In this document: positions 8,982 to 16,588 of the stretch, piece by piece | How positions within the stretch are numbered: position 1 is the stretch's first letter | Layout of the letters: every line of letters starts with the position of its first letter | Source: UBA8752 sp965657965 | GTDB lineage: Bacteria > Bacteroidota > Bacteroidia > Flavobacteriales_D > Sanyastnellaceae | Assembly (NCBI GenBank): GCA_965657965.1 | Contig: CBFHQM010000003.1 | Location: 102,315-166,314 of the forward strand | Direction of reading: 5' to 3' | Length of the DNA stretch: 64,000 nt | Program-made: the position numbers and the translations under genes | The notes under the pieces: model-generated | What the model was told of the DNA's origin: nothing | The model's input: the letters and a program-made list of their open reading frames with translations, nothing else | Database searches by the model: none

Positions 8982-10334
8982 TCACGCGAATTCTTCGATC
9001 ATCTGATCCAAGCCTTTGCGCACGATGTCTTGGACCGCAATTTTGGATGTACAGACGTATTCACACAGGGCGAAGTCCTCAGGAGCCACTTCGTAGATCC
9101 CAAGCTTCTCCATTCGGTCGATGTCGCCGACCATAATGGATTTAATGAGCTGTACCGGGTAAATGTCAAATGGAAATACAGCGTCGTATTGGCCACTGAC
9201 CACAAACGCCCGCTCTTCGCCATTGTTGTTGGTGTTCAGGTCATACTCTTTCCCCTTGGGCATGAGCCAAGTAGGGAATGATCGAGAGGCACTGAACTTG
9301 TCGAATCCGAGTCCGAGCCAGCCTTTGGTAAGGAAGAACAACGGCTCATCTCCTTCGGGCAAGCACGTCACTTGTTGGTCGAAGAAGCCAAGTGCACCCG
9401 CCTCGCCTCTTGTCGTTCCTGTTAAGGCGTTTCCAGAAATCACACGGGTGTCCTCCAACATCACACGGTCAGAAGTCAAATGAGCCACAGGTACGCCCAC
9501 AATGGTGTTGAGCAAAGCCGGCTGTGAACGGCTTCCCGTCAACGCCACAATGCGCTTGGCGGTGTATTGACCCGAAGCCAAGCCCTCCCCGATGTTGGCC
9601 ACATCCTGCATGCCCACTGTCCAGACTTCCTGGCCTTTGTTCATTGGGCGCACATGGTGGATTTGGACCCCTACGTTTCCAGCAGGGTGAGGACCGTCAA
9701 ACGCGGTCATGTTCGCCTCGGTGACTGCGTCAAACGTGCGGTCTCCAGCACGAACGCCCAGTTGCACCTTGCCTTCGCTCAGGAGCGCATTCAAAAAAGA
9801 CAAGCCTGCACGAAACGCGTCCATTCGTCCAGCCAATACTTGGCTGGCCTCTGGGGCAAGCGGCGCTGAATCAAAGCCGCTCACAAAAATGTCGCGCGGC
9901 TGACTGTCGGGCGATGGCATCACATTGAAAGGACGCTGGCGCAGCATCGGCCAATAGCCTTGCGCCAACATGGCTTCCCTAACGTCACTTCCCGATGCCG
10001 ATCCGACATTGAGCGCAGTGTGTTGCACAGCTTCCTGCCCTTTGGCCACAACGTCCACCCTCAAAATCCTGCGCTTCTCCCCCCGCACCGGCTCTTGAAC
10101 CGTACCGGCAATGGCACTGACGAACTTAACAGATGGGTTTTTCTTGTCGGTGAACAAAACGTCACCGGCCTGGACCTCGGTTCCAGCCTTTGCAGACATT
10201 CTTGGGATCAACCCATGAAAATCAGTAGGGTGAATGGAAAACCGCTCGGGAGCGGACAATCCATGCGTTTCGCCATGGGCACCGCCTTTGAGACGGATGT
10301 CCAGGCCTTTCCGGGTTTTTACGGATGCAGGCAT
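8982..10334 (-). CDS. nqrA: Na+-translocating NADH:quinone reductase subunit A
   Basis: Peripheral cytoplasmic subunit of 450 residues, first gene of the operon. The N-terminus (VKTRKGLDIRLKGGAHG) and body (IHPTDFHGLIPRMSAKAGTE) are typical. The frame is open for 93 more codons upstream, but that part has no family similarity and the usual length of about 450 fits the ATG at 10334. A perfect -7 box 27 bases upstream agrees with this start. It is transcribed away from the T9SS plug gene across a 132-base intergenic region. Confidence 0.94.
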   Translation of the reverse strand: MPASVKTRKGLDIRLKGGAHGETHGLSAPERFSIHPTDFHGLIPRMSAKAGTEVQAGDVLFTDKKNPSVKFVSAIAGTVQEPVRGEKRRILRVDVVAKGQEAVQHTALNVGSASGSDVREAMLAQGYWPMLRQRPFNVMPSPDSQPRDIFVSGFDSAPLAPEASQVLAGRMDAFRAGLSFLNALLSEGKVQLGVRAGDRTFDAVTEANMTAFDGPHPAGNVGVQIHHVRPMNKGQEVWTVGMQDVANIGEGLASGQYTAKRIVALTGSRSQPALLNTIVGVPVAHLTSDRVMLEDTRVISGNALTGTTRGEAGALGFFDQQVTCLPEGDEPLFFLTKGWLGLGFDKFSASRSFPTWLMPKGKEYDLNTNNNGEERAFVVSGQYDAVFPFDIYPVQLIKSIMVGDIDRMEKLGIYEVAPEDFALCEYVCTSKIAVQDIVRKGLDQMIEEFA

Positions 10335-10361
10335 GTTGATGGTACGTGCGGATTTGCGCCG

Positions 10362-10369
10362 CAAATGTA
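10362..10369 (-). promoter_or_regulatory. -7 promoter box (TACATTTG) of the nqr operon
   Basis: Minus-strand TACATTTG is a perfect match to TAnnTTTG, 27 bases upstream of the nqrA ATG, giving a leader of roughly 23 bases. This is the only good match in the correct orientation in the nqrA upstream region, so it likely drives the whole seven-gene run. Confidence 0.55.
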
Positions 10370-10454
10370 CACCCTGAAAGCCCATCCATATCACGGTTTG
10401 GGCATGGCTGTAGCCCCATTGTTCACAAGGCGGGGTGCAGAGCCCTTCGCGGGG

Positions 10455-10462
10455 TACTTTTG
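10455..10462 (+). promoter_or_regulatory. -7 promoter box (TACTTTTG) four bases before the T9SS plug gene start
   Basis: Perfect TAnnTTTG, followed by gtga and the GTG codon at 10467. As at 2960, 15876 and 33609, the four-base spacing predicts a leaderless transcript. It is back to back with the nqr promoter about 90 bases away. Confidence 0.5.
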
Positions 10463-10466
10463 GTGA

Positions 10467-11756
10467 GTGTACACGCTGTCTTTTTCTCGCCCCTCGGCCT
10501 CCCCTCTCGCAAGGTGGATGTTCCTGTTGAGTCTGGCTTACCCCGTTTTTTCCTTCGCACAAACGGTGCCCGTCGCATTCACTGCATCGCACATTCACTC
10601 CGTTCGCCTTCATCCCGAAGGTGCACCGCTTAGCGGCCCCTTTATAGAATTGAACGGGGAGGCCCGCTTGATTTTAAAATATGACGACCTTTCTGAAGAC
10701 TGGCCTAACCACGAGTGGACCATGGTGCATTGCACCTCGGACTGGTCTGCATTCTCCGACCTTACCCATTGGGACTTCATGGAAGGCTGGCCAGACGCAC
10801 TGGACAATGTTGAGAACAGTTTTGGAGGAGAAGTGCCCTACGCCCACGTGCGAAGCACCATCCCTTCAAGAGACCTACGGCCAACGCGGAGCGGCAATTA
10901 CCTGCTGATCGTACACGAGGCTGGCAACCCAGACAACGTCGTTCTGATGCGTCGCTTCGTGGTCTTTGAGCGATTGGCCGATGTCACAGTGGCGCACCGA
11001 CGCCCGCTCGAAGCGGGCAAGATGGCGACCCACCAAAGGCTCGAGGCCACAGTGGAACTGCCCCCAGGACACCGTTGGAACAATCCCCTGCGAGACATTG
11101 AATTGACCGTGATTCAAAATGGAGCTTGGCCCATGGCCGCACATCATGTTGCTGCAAGCCAAGTACGCGGCGATGTGGTTGTCTTCAACCAAGATCCGGC
11201 GTTGACCTTTTCTGGAGGCGACCGCTGGAGGTCCACCGATCTAAAGTCCCTGGCCTACGTGGCACAGGGCATCGAGCGCATCGTCGACAAAAGGCAATCC
11301 GGTCAAGCGGTCGAAGTTCGGCTCAACCGGGATGTATCTAGGCGCTTTAAAATGCTCGGCAGCCGCCCCGACCTCAAAGGCAGCTTTACCGTGTACAACG
11401 ACCGATTTGACGACGTGGAATTGACTTCGGACTACCTCGATGTCCAATTCTCTTTGGACCACAAGGACTTTGGCGCAGTTCCAGAGGTTTACGTGTTTGG
11501 AGCGCTGTCCGGTTGGGCCATCGACCCCAAGTTCAAAATGACGTTTGACCCCCATCAAAACGCCTTTTTCCTCAATGCACAGCTCAAGCAAGGATGGTAC
11601 GACTACCGTTACGTGGCCACCTTGCCTTCGGAACTTGACTTCTCCTTTGAGGGCGCCCATTCGGGCACAGCCAATCGCTATTACGTTTTGGTCCATGCTC
11701 CCGCCACTGATGGCACAGATCGGGTCATTGGTTTTACCGCATCTGATCGTGATTAA
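10467..11756 (+). CDS. Type IX secretion system plug protein (DUF5103 family)
   Basis: 429-residue exported protein of the DUF5103/T9SS plug family. In Flavobacterium the plug protein closes the SprA translocon when no substrate is bound. The N-terminal domain shows the family pattern: SVRLHPEGAPLSGPFIELNG, DWPNHEWTMVHCTSDW, VENSFGGEVPYAHVRSTIP and SGNYLLIVHEAGN. A second beta-sandwich follows, with FGALSGWAIDPKFKM and QGWYDYRYV. The GTG at 10467 gives an N-region with two arginines before the hydrophobic core (MFLLSLAYPVFSFAQ); an ATG at 10518 is the alternative, but the -7 box spacing favours GTG. It is monocistronic, 46 bases before apaG. Confidence 0.85.
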   Translation: MYTLSFSRPSASPLARWMFLLSLAYPVFSFAQTVPVAFTASHIHSVRLHPEGAPLSGPFIELNGEARLILKYDDLSEDWPNHEWTMVHCTSDWSAFSDLTHWDFMEGWPDALDNVENSFGGEVPYAHVRSTIPSRDLRPTRSGNYLLIVHEAGNPDNVVLMRRFVVFERLADVTVAHRRPLEAGKMATHQRLEATVELPPGHRWNNPLRDIELTVIQNGAWPMAAHHVAASQVRGDVVVFNQDPALTFSGGDRWRSTDLKSLAYVAQGIERIVDKRQSGQAVEVRLNRDVSRRFKMLGSRPDLKGSFTVYNDRFDDVELTSDYLDVQFSLDHKDFGAVPEVYVFGALSGWAIDPKFKMTFDPHQNAFFLNAQLKQGWYDYRYVATLPSELDFSFEGAHSGTANRYYVLVHAPATDGTDRVIGFTASDRD

Positions 11757-11802
11757 TCGATTATTATTTGACTTTAAGCTATGTTTTCATTAAATTGAGG
11801 AC

Positions 11803-12210
11803 ATGAGCGTCAAGGTCTACCGCGCCACCACTGAGGGCATCCGCGTGCATGTACGCAGCAGATTCGAACGGGAATTTTCGCGGCCCCAAGACCGCAAATT
11901 CATTTTCTCCTATCGCATCATCATTGAGAACAGAAGCCAACAAAGCATCCAAGTCCTGAAACGAAAATGGAACATTGTGGATGCTTTAGGCCACCGTCGA
12001 AAAGTGGTGGGCAATGGCGTTGTAGGCGTTCAACCCGAAATCCTTCCCGGACGTGTTTTTGAATACGACTCCGCCTGTGATCTCGCTTGCGGAATCGGCG
12101 CCATGAGCGGCACCTATGTGGTCAAGCACAATCGCCTTTTTGGCCGCGCCCTCCCCTTTGAAGTCACCATACCGTCCTTTCAATTGGAGGCCCCATGGGC
12201 CATGAGTTGA
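11803..12210 (+). CDS. apaG: ApaG domain protein
   Basis: 135-residue member of the ApaG family, a small beta-sandwich fold whose cellular role is unsettled; it was once linked to Co2+/Mg2+ efflux and Ap4A metabolism. Recognisable parts are FIFSYRIIIENRS, VLKRKWNIVDALGH, VVGVQPEILPGRVFEYDS and MSGTYVV. It is preceded by a weak promoter-like TATGTTTT at 11780. No operon partner is evident; the next gene starts 110 bases later. Confidence 0.9.
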   Translation: MSVKVYRATTEGIRVHVRSRFEREFSRPQDRKFIFSYRIIIENRSQQSIQVLKRKWNIVDALGHRRKVVGNGVVGVQPEILPGRVFEYDSACDLACGIGAMSGTYVVKHNRLFGRALPFEVTIPSFQLEAPWAMS

Positions 12211-12307
12211 CCCCCCGACCAAGAACCAAAGACCACTGCCGCTTGTTTCTTACGGCCCCTTTGACACACTTTCTTTCGGCCCACTCGGACAGTGCATGGC
12301 CCAGCGG

Positions 12308-12315
12308 TACCTTCG
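12308..12315 (+). promoter_or_regulatory. Probable -7 box (TACCTTCG) four bases before the SDR start
   Basis: One mismatch to TAnnTTTG (C for the third T), followed by cgga and the ATG at 12320. It is included because the spacing is identical to that of the perfect boxes in this window, and it helps choose the start. Confidence 0.35.
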
Positions 12316-12319
12316 CGGA

Positions 12320-13057
12320 ATGCCGCATTCATCTCCCCATTCAAGTGTCGTTTTTCTAACCGGTGCCAGCAGCGGAATTGGAGCCGCTACAGCCAAATTA
12401 TTGGTGGCCAACGGACACCGTGTATTCGCCACGGCTCGACGATTGGACCGACTCGAAACCTTGGCCAATGAGGCCAACGCTTCTGGTCCTGGTCAAATGA
12501 TGGTTCGGGCTTTGGATGTGATGGACGTCGAAGCTCAACAAACTGCCGTTGCACGATGCATGGCCGAATTCGGCCGCATCGATGTCGTGATCCCCAATGC
12601 CGGTCTGGGCATCTTCAGCAACATGGAGGAAGCCGATCTTGAGGACTGGTTCACCATGGTCGACGTCAACATCAAAGGCGTGTTGGCCACCCTGCACGTC
12701 ACGCTCCCCCATCTCATCGCCTCTCAAGGTTTGGTGATCAACATCGGCTCCGTGGCCTCCCGAAATGTCTTCCCTTTCAGCGGTGTTTATTGTGCCACCA
12801 AGCATGCTGTGCTTGCGTTGGGCGAGGCCATTCGTCAGGACTTGCGCACCAAAGTCGCCTCCACCACCATTTGCCCCGGCGCAGTGAACACAGACTTCAT
12901 TGAGCAAACCAAGGATTCGGAATTGCTGGACCAGTACCGCCCGAATTTCAAAAAGGGCATGCGGCCAGAGTTCATTGCAGAGCAAGCGTTGTTGGCCATA
13001 CAGAACCGAGGCAAAGGAATTGTGTCGGACATTACCCTGCGCCCAGACTTCCTGTAA
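12320..13057 (+). CDS. Short-chain dehydrogenase/reductase (SDR family)
   Basis: 245-residue NAD(P)-dependent oxidoreductase of the classical SDR type. The cofactor glycine motif TGASSGIG is near the N-terminus and NAG is in IPNAGLGIFS. The catalytic serine lies in INIGSVASRN and the YxxxK pair in YCATKHAV. The C-terminal part resembles NADP-dependent SDRs of the YdfG type. The substrate cannot be told from sequence. An in-frame ATG at 12296 exists, but the start at 12320 fits the promoter-like box and family length. The stop overlaps the next gene start (TAATG), so it is coupled to the glycosyltransferase. Confidence 0.88.
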   Translation: MPHSSPHSSVVFLTGASSGIGAATAKLLVANGHRVFATARRLDRLETLANEANASGPGQMMVRALDVMDVEAQQTAVARCMAEFGRIDVVIPNAGLGIFSNMEEADLEDWFTMVDVNIKGVLATLHVTLPHLIASQGLVINIGSVASRNVFPFSGVYCATKHAVLALGEAIRQDLRTKVASTTICPGAVNTDFIEQTKDSELLDQYRPNFKKGMRPEFIAEQALLAIQNRGKGIVSDITLRPDFL

Positions 13058-14235
13058 TGACCAACTCCCCTTCACCTTCACTTCGCTTGGTCTTTTTGTC
13101 CACTTCCATGGGATGGGGCGGACTGGAGATGAACCTATTGCGTCATGCAAGGTGGATGGCTCAGGAAGGGCATACCGTGCGCATGTTGTGCTTGGAGGAC
13201 TCGCCTTTGCACCGGGCGACATTGGCCCACATTCAAAGTGAGCTGGGGCAATCCCAAAGCATCGACTGCCGGACCGTTCGCCGAGGCCTGCGCTACTTGT
13301 CTTTGGCCACAGCCGTTCACCGAGCTTCTCGCCTGGTTCGTTATCGCGCAGATTGGCTTTGGATCCGCGACCCCCGCGACTTGGACTCTTCTGCTTTGGC
13401 ACGGTGGTTCATTCGATTGATGAAAGGAAGGACCCGACTGGTTTTTCATCAAGGCATGCAAATTGCCAAGCCCAAGAAGTCGCCCTATCACCGCTTTCGG
13501 TACGGTGCGGTTGACGCTTGGGTGGCGCCATTGAGTTGGCTCAAAACCCAAGTCAACCAGCAAACGCCCATTCGACCAAATCAAACGCACATCATCCCGC
13601 TGGGACTGGACGACCGCTGGTTTGATGCGGAAGACTCCATTCAATTTCGCCGGCAGTGCCGCCTAGAATTGGGACTCTCTCAGGAGTCTTTTGTGATTGG
13701 CCTGATTGGAAGAATTGACCGAAAAAAGGGGCAAGCCATTTTGATTCGCGCCCTCACCGAAATGCCCCCCGACGCGCACGCGTTGATTGTGGGCGACCCC
13801 ACGCTCGATGAGATGAGCGACTACTTCGACGAGGTACGCGCCCTTGTGCGAGAGAAAGACCTTCAGTGGCGTGTGCACTTTCGTCCTTACATGACCTTTC
13901 CGCGCAACGCCTACATGGCCTCGGACGTGGTGGTGGTCTGCTCTGAGCAAGAAAGCGTTGGCACGGTCACCTTCGAGGCTATGGCCAGTCAATCGGCCAT
14001 TGTGGGCACGGAATCTGGCGGCACGGCCGAGATCTTGGCCGGCGACCGCGGATGGACATTTCCAGCTGGAGACCACACCATGCTCGCCGCTCGGCTCATG
14101 GACATTCGCAACAATTCTGATTCGATTCCCATGCGCGTGGCCCAAGGCAGGAATTACATCGCCCAACATCGTCGTTCTGCCATTGTCAAAAGATGGCACG
14201 CTTTGTTGCGCGGTCAGAACAGCAGCACGGGCTAA
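13057..14235 (+). CDS. Glycosyltransferase family 4 (GT-B fold)
   Basis: 392-residue sugar transferase. The N-terminal donor-independent domain opens with LVFLSTSMGWGGLEMNLLRH, the common GT4 beginning. The C-terminal domain contains VIGLIGRIDRKKGQAILIRA and the E-x7-E nucleotide-sugar motif in SEQESVGTVTFEAMASQ, followed by VGTESGGTAEIL. It probably adds a sugar to lipopolysaccharide or a surface glycan; the acceptor is unknown. It is coupled to the preceding SDR gene by a one-base overlap and its stop codon overlaps a promoter-like box for prfC. Confidence 0.88.
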   Translation: MTNSPSPSLRLVFLSTSMGWGGLEMNLLRHARWMAQEGHTVRMLCLEDSPLHRATLAHIQSELGQSQSIDCRTVRRGLRYLSLATAVHRASRLVRYRADWLWIRDPRDLDSSALARWFIRLMKGRTRLVFHQGMQIAKPKKSPYHRFRYGAVDAWVAPLSWLKTQVNQQTPIRPNQTHIIPLGLDDRWFDAEDSIQFRRQCRLELGLSQESFVIGLIGRIDRKKGQAILIRALTEMPPDAHALIVGDPTLDEMSDYFDEVRALVREKDLQWRVHFRPYMTFPRNAYMASDVVVVCSEQESVGTVTFEAMASQSAIVGTESGGTAEILAGDRGWTFPAGDHTMLAARLMDIRNNSDSIPMRVAQGRNYIAQHRRSAIVKRWHALLRGQNSSTG

Positions 14236-14240
14236 TTTTG
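14233..14240 (+). promoter_or_regulatory. -7 promoter box (TAATTTTG) for prfC
   Basis: Perfect TAnnTTTG overlapping the stop codon of the glycosyltransferase gene, eight bases before the prfC ATG. Predicted leader of only about four bases. Confidence 0.45.
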
Positions 14241-14248
14241 CCTACCCT

Positions 14249-15847
14249 ATGGCCGAATTGACAGAAGAAATCGGACGGCGAAAGACCTTCGCCATCATCA
14301 GCCACCCTGACGCTGGAAAAACCACCTTGACGGAGAAATTCCTGCTCTTTGGCGGTGCGATCCAGACAGCCGGTGCGGTGAAGTCCAATAAGATCACCAA
14401 AACTGCAGCCTCCGATTTCATGGAGATCGAGCGGCAACGTGGCATTTCGGTGGCCACCTCGGTCATGGCATTCGAATACCGGGACTGCCTCATCAACTTG
14501 CTTGACACGCCAGGTCACCGCGACTTTGCAGAGGACACGTACCGCACACTCACCGCTGTAGACAGCGTGATTCTGGTGATCGACTGCGTGAAAGGAGTGG
14601 AAGCTCAAACCGAACGGTTGATGGAGGTTTGCCGCATGAGGGACACCCCCGTGATCATCTTCATCAACAAGATGGACCTGGAGGGACGCGATGGGTTTGA
14701 CCTTTTGGATGAGCTGGAGGAAAAGCTCTCCATTAAAGTTCGCCCCTTGTCTTGGCCCATTAGCCAAGGCCACACTTTCCAAGGGGTTTACAACCTCTTT
14801 AATCAAACGCTCCGCCTGTTTCAGTCAGACAAACAGCGCGTGACCGAAGACCTTCTCAACATCGAGGGCATCGACGATCCACGCATCGACGAGATGGTCG
14901 GCGAGGACCACGCCGCTGAACTCAGAGAAGATGTGGAAGTGGTCGAGGGTGTCTACGACCCTCTGGACATGGATGCCTACGCCCGCGGCGAGGTCGCTCC
15001 TGTCTTTTTCGGATCGGCGATCAACAACTTTGGCGTCCAAGAGATGCTCGATGCCTTCATCGACATCGCCCCTACCCCAAGGCCTCGGACGACTACGCAG
15101 CGCGAAGTGGATCCGCTCGAAGAAAAGTTCAGCGGTTTCGTTTTCAAGATTCACGCCAACATTGATCCCCGCCACAGAGACCGCATTGCCTTTCTCAGGG
15201 TGTGCAGCGGCACATTCAAGCGCGGCGCTTTCTACATGCACACCCGCCTCAGAAAGAAACTCAAATTCTCCAATCCTGCCACGTTCATGGCCTCTTCCAA
15301 ATCGGTGGTGGACGAAGCTTACCCTGGAGATGTAGTGGGCTTGTACGACACAGGAAACTTCAAAATCGGCGACACATTGACCGAAGGAGAAGACTTGCAA
15401 TTCCAAGGCATCCCCAGCTTTTCTCCGGAAATCTTCAAGGAGATTCGCAACGACGACCCGATGAAGTCAAAGCAGTTGGAAAAAGGTGTCCAACAGCTCA
15501 CCGACGAGGGCGTGGCGCAACTCTTTGTGATGAATCCGGGCAACCGAAAAATCATCGGTACTGTAGGTGAATTGCAATTCGAAGTCATTCAATACCGCCT
15601 AGAGCACGAATACGGAGCCAAAGCTTCTTTTGTGCCCAAGCGATACCACAAAGCCTGTTGGCTCACGGGAGACGAAGAAAAAGTCGCAGAGTTCAAAAGG
15701 CTCAAGGTCACGGAAATGGCGGTCGACAAAGACGGCAACGATGTGTACCTCTCTCCCTCTCAATTCCTCTTGGACATGGAACGTGGGAACTTCCCAGACA
15801 TCACTTTCCACACCACCTCGGAATTCAAGACTGCCCAAGCGGTGTGA
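14249..15847 (+). CDS. prfC: Peptide chain release factor 3
   Basis: 532-residue translational GTPase that recycles class I release factors after termination. GTP-binding motifs are SHPDAGKTTL (G1), DTPGHRDF (G3) and NKMD (G4), with the RF3-typical sequence VKSNKITKTAASDFMEIERQ between them. Length equals the family norm. The frame extends far upstream inside the glycosyltransferase gene, but the ATG at 14249, preceding AELTEEIGRRKTFAIISHPD, is the natural start. Confidence 0.95.
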   Translation: MAELTEEIGRRKTFAIISHPDAGKTTLTEKFLLFGGAIQTAGAVKSNKITKTAASDFMEIERQRGISVATSVMAFEYRDCLINLLDTPGHRDFAEDTYRTLTAVDSVILVIDCVKGVEAQTERLMEVCRMRDTPVIIFINKMDLEGRDGFDLLDELEEKLSIKVRPLSWPISQGHTFQGVYNLFNQTLRLFQSDKQRVTEDLLNIEGIDDPRIDEMVGEDHAAELREDVEVVEGVYDPLDMDAYARGEVAPVFFGSAINNFGVQEMLDAFIDIAPTPRPRTTTQREVDPLEEKFSGFVFKIHANIDPRHRDRIAFLRVCSGTFKRGAFYMHTRLRKKLKFSNPATFMASSKSVVDEAYPGDVVGLYDTGNFKIGDTLTEGEDLQFQGIPSFSPEIFKEIRNDDPMKSKQLEKGVQQLTDEGVAQLFVMNPGNRKIIGTVGELQFEVIQYRLEHEYGAKASFVPKRYHKACWLTGDEEKVAEFKRLKVTEMAVDKDGNDVYLSPSQFLLDMERGNFPDITFHTTSEFKTAQAV

Positions 15848-15875
15848 ATTCCGGTGTAGAGCGCGTCTCTCCGGT

Positions 15876-15883
15876 TACCTTTG
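15876..15883 (+). promoter_or_regulatory. -7 promoter box (TACCTTTG) four bases before a start codon
   Basis: Perfect TAnnTTTG, then gcac, then the ATG at 15888. Predicts a leaderless mRNA for the 219-residue protein gene and probably the TonB-dependent receptor gene behind it. Confidence 0.5.
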
Positions 15884-15887
15884 GCAC

Positions 15888-16547
15888 ATGCCGAACCTGT
15901 TCCGCATTCTGGCCATCGCGATTCTGGCCGTGACTTCTTTCGGTGCTTGCGCCCAAACCGACTCCACTGCCAATGTTTTGGTGGTGCAACTCACAGGCGT
16001 GGTGGTCGAAGGCGATTCACTGGGGCCCATTCCTTTCGCCACCGTTTACCGGGCCCGAGATCAACGGGGCACCATTACCGATGAATATGGCTTTTTCGCC
16101 ATCCCAGCTCGGGTCGGAGACACCGTTCGGTTCAGCGCCATTGGTTTGGTTCAAGGCGAAATCGTGGTTCCGGACCTGACCGGACAAGAAATGCCCGACC
16201 GCATGAGCGTGGTGTTGCCCTTGGGCCGAGACACCGTGATCATGGAAGCGGCACGCATCTACCCCTGGCCAAGCCGAGAGCGTTTTAAGGAAGAGTTTTT
16301 GGCCTTGAGAATGGAAGCCGATGCCCGTGAACGTGCCCGACGCAACTTGAATTTCGACCCCATGGCGATGTACGACCGCATGGCCGAGTTGGGGTCCACC
16401 CCCGAGGAGAACTTCCGTGTCCTTCAGGCCCGACAGGCCGAAATGGCAGGATATCAGGGCGGCGTGGTGCCCGTGAGCCTTCTGAACCCACTGGCCTGGG
16501 GACAATTCATCAATGCGCTCCGCAGTGGAGATTACCGCAAGCGTTAA
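15888..16547 (+). CDS. Exported protein with carboxypeptidase-regulatory-like domain
   Basis: 219-residue exported protein with a signal peptide (LFRILAIAILAVTSFGACAQ). It is followed by a carboxypeptidase-regulatory-like beta-sandwich (LTGVVVEGDSLGPIPFATVY, ITDEYGFFAIPARVGDTVRF, SAIGLVQGE). A charged, probably helical C-terminal part (RERFKEEFLALRMEADARER) ends in LLNPLAWGQFINALRSGDYR. No catalytic motif is seen. It is 41 bases upstream of the TonB-dependent receptor gene, which carries the same kind of domain at its own N-terminus, so a joint role at the cell envelope is likely but unproven. The longer open frame begins inside prfC and is rejected as a start. Confidence 0.72.
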   Translation: MPNLFRILAIAILAVTSFGACAQTDSTANVLVVQLTGVVVEGDSLGPIPFATVYRARDQRGTITDEYGFFAIPARVGDTVRFSAIGLVQGEIVVPDLTGQEMPDRMSVVLPLGRDTVIMEAARIYPWPSRERFKEEFLALRMEADARERARRNLNFDPMAMYDRMAELGSTPEENFRVLQARQAEMAGYQGGVVPVSLLNPLAWGQFINALRSGDYRKR

Positions 16548-16588
16548 AACCGGTGCAACACTTTCGCTTCTTTTCCGTTGAAGTGTCC

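Noticed and set aside
10335..10613. 93-codon N-terminal extension of nqrA in the longest open frame.
   Set aside because: No NqrA-like sequence, exceeds the family length, and runs across the predicted nqr promoter and into the divergent plug gene.
12398..13402. 334-residue minus-strand frame opposite the SDR and glycosyltransferase genes.
   Set aside because: Antisense shadow; both sense genes have strong family motifs.
13958..14248. N-terminal extension of prfC overlapping the glycosyltransferase gene.
   Set aside because: Out-of-frame reading of the GT4 gene; RF3 homology and normal length begin at the ATG at 14249.
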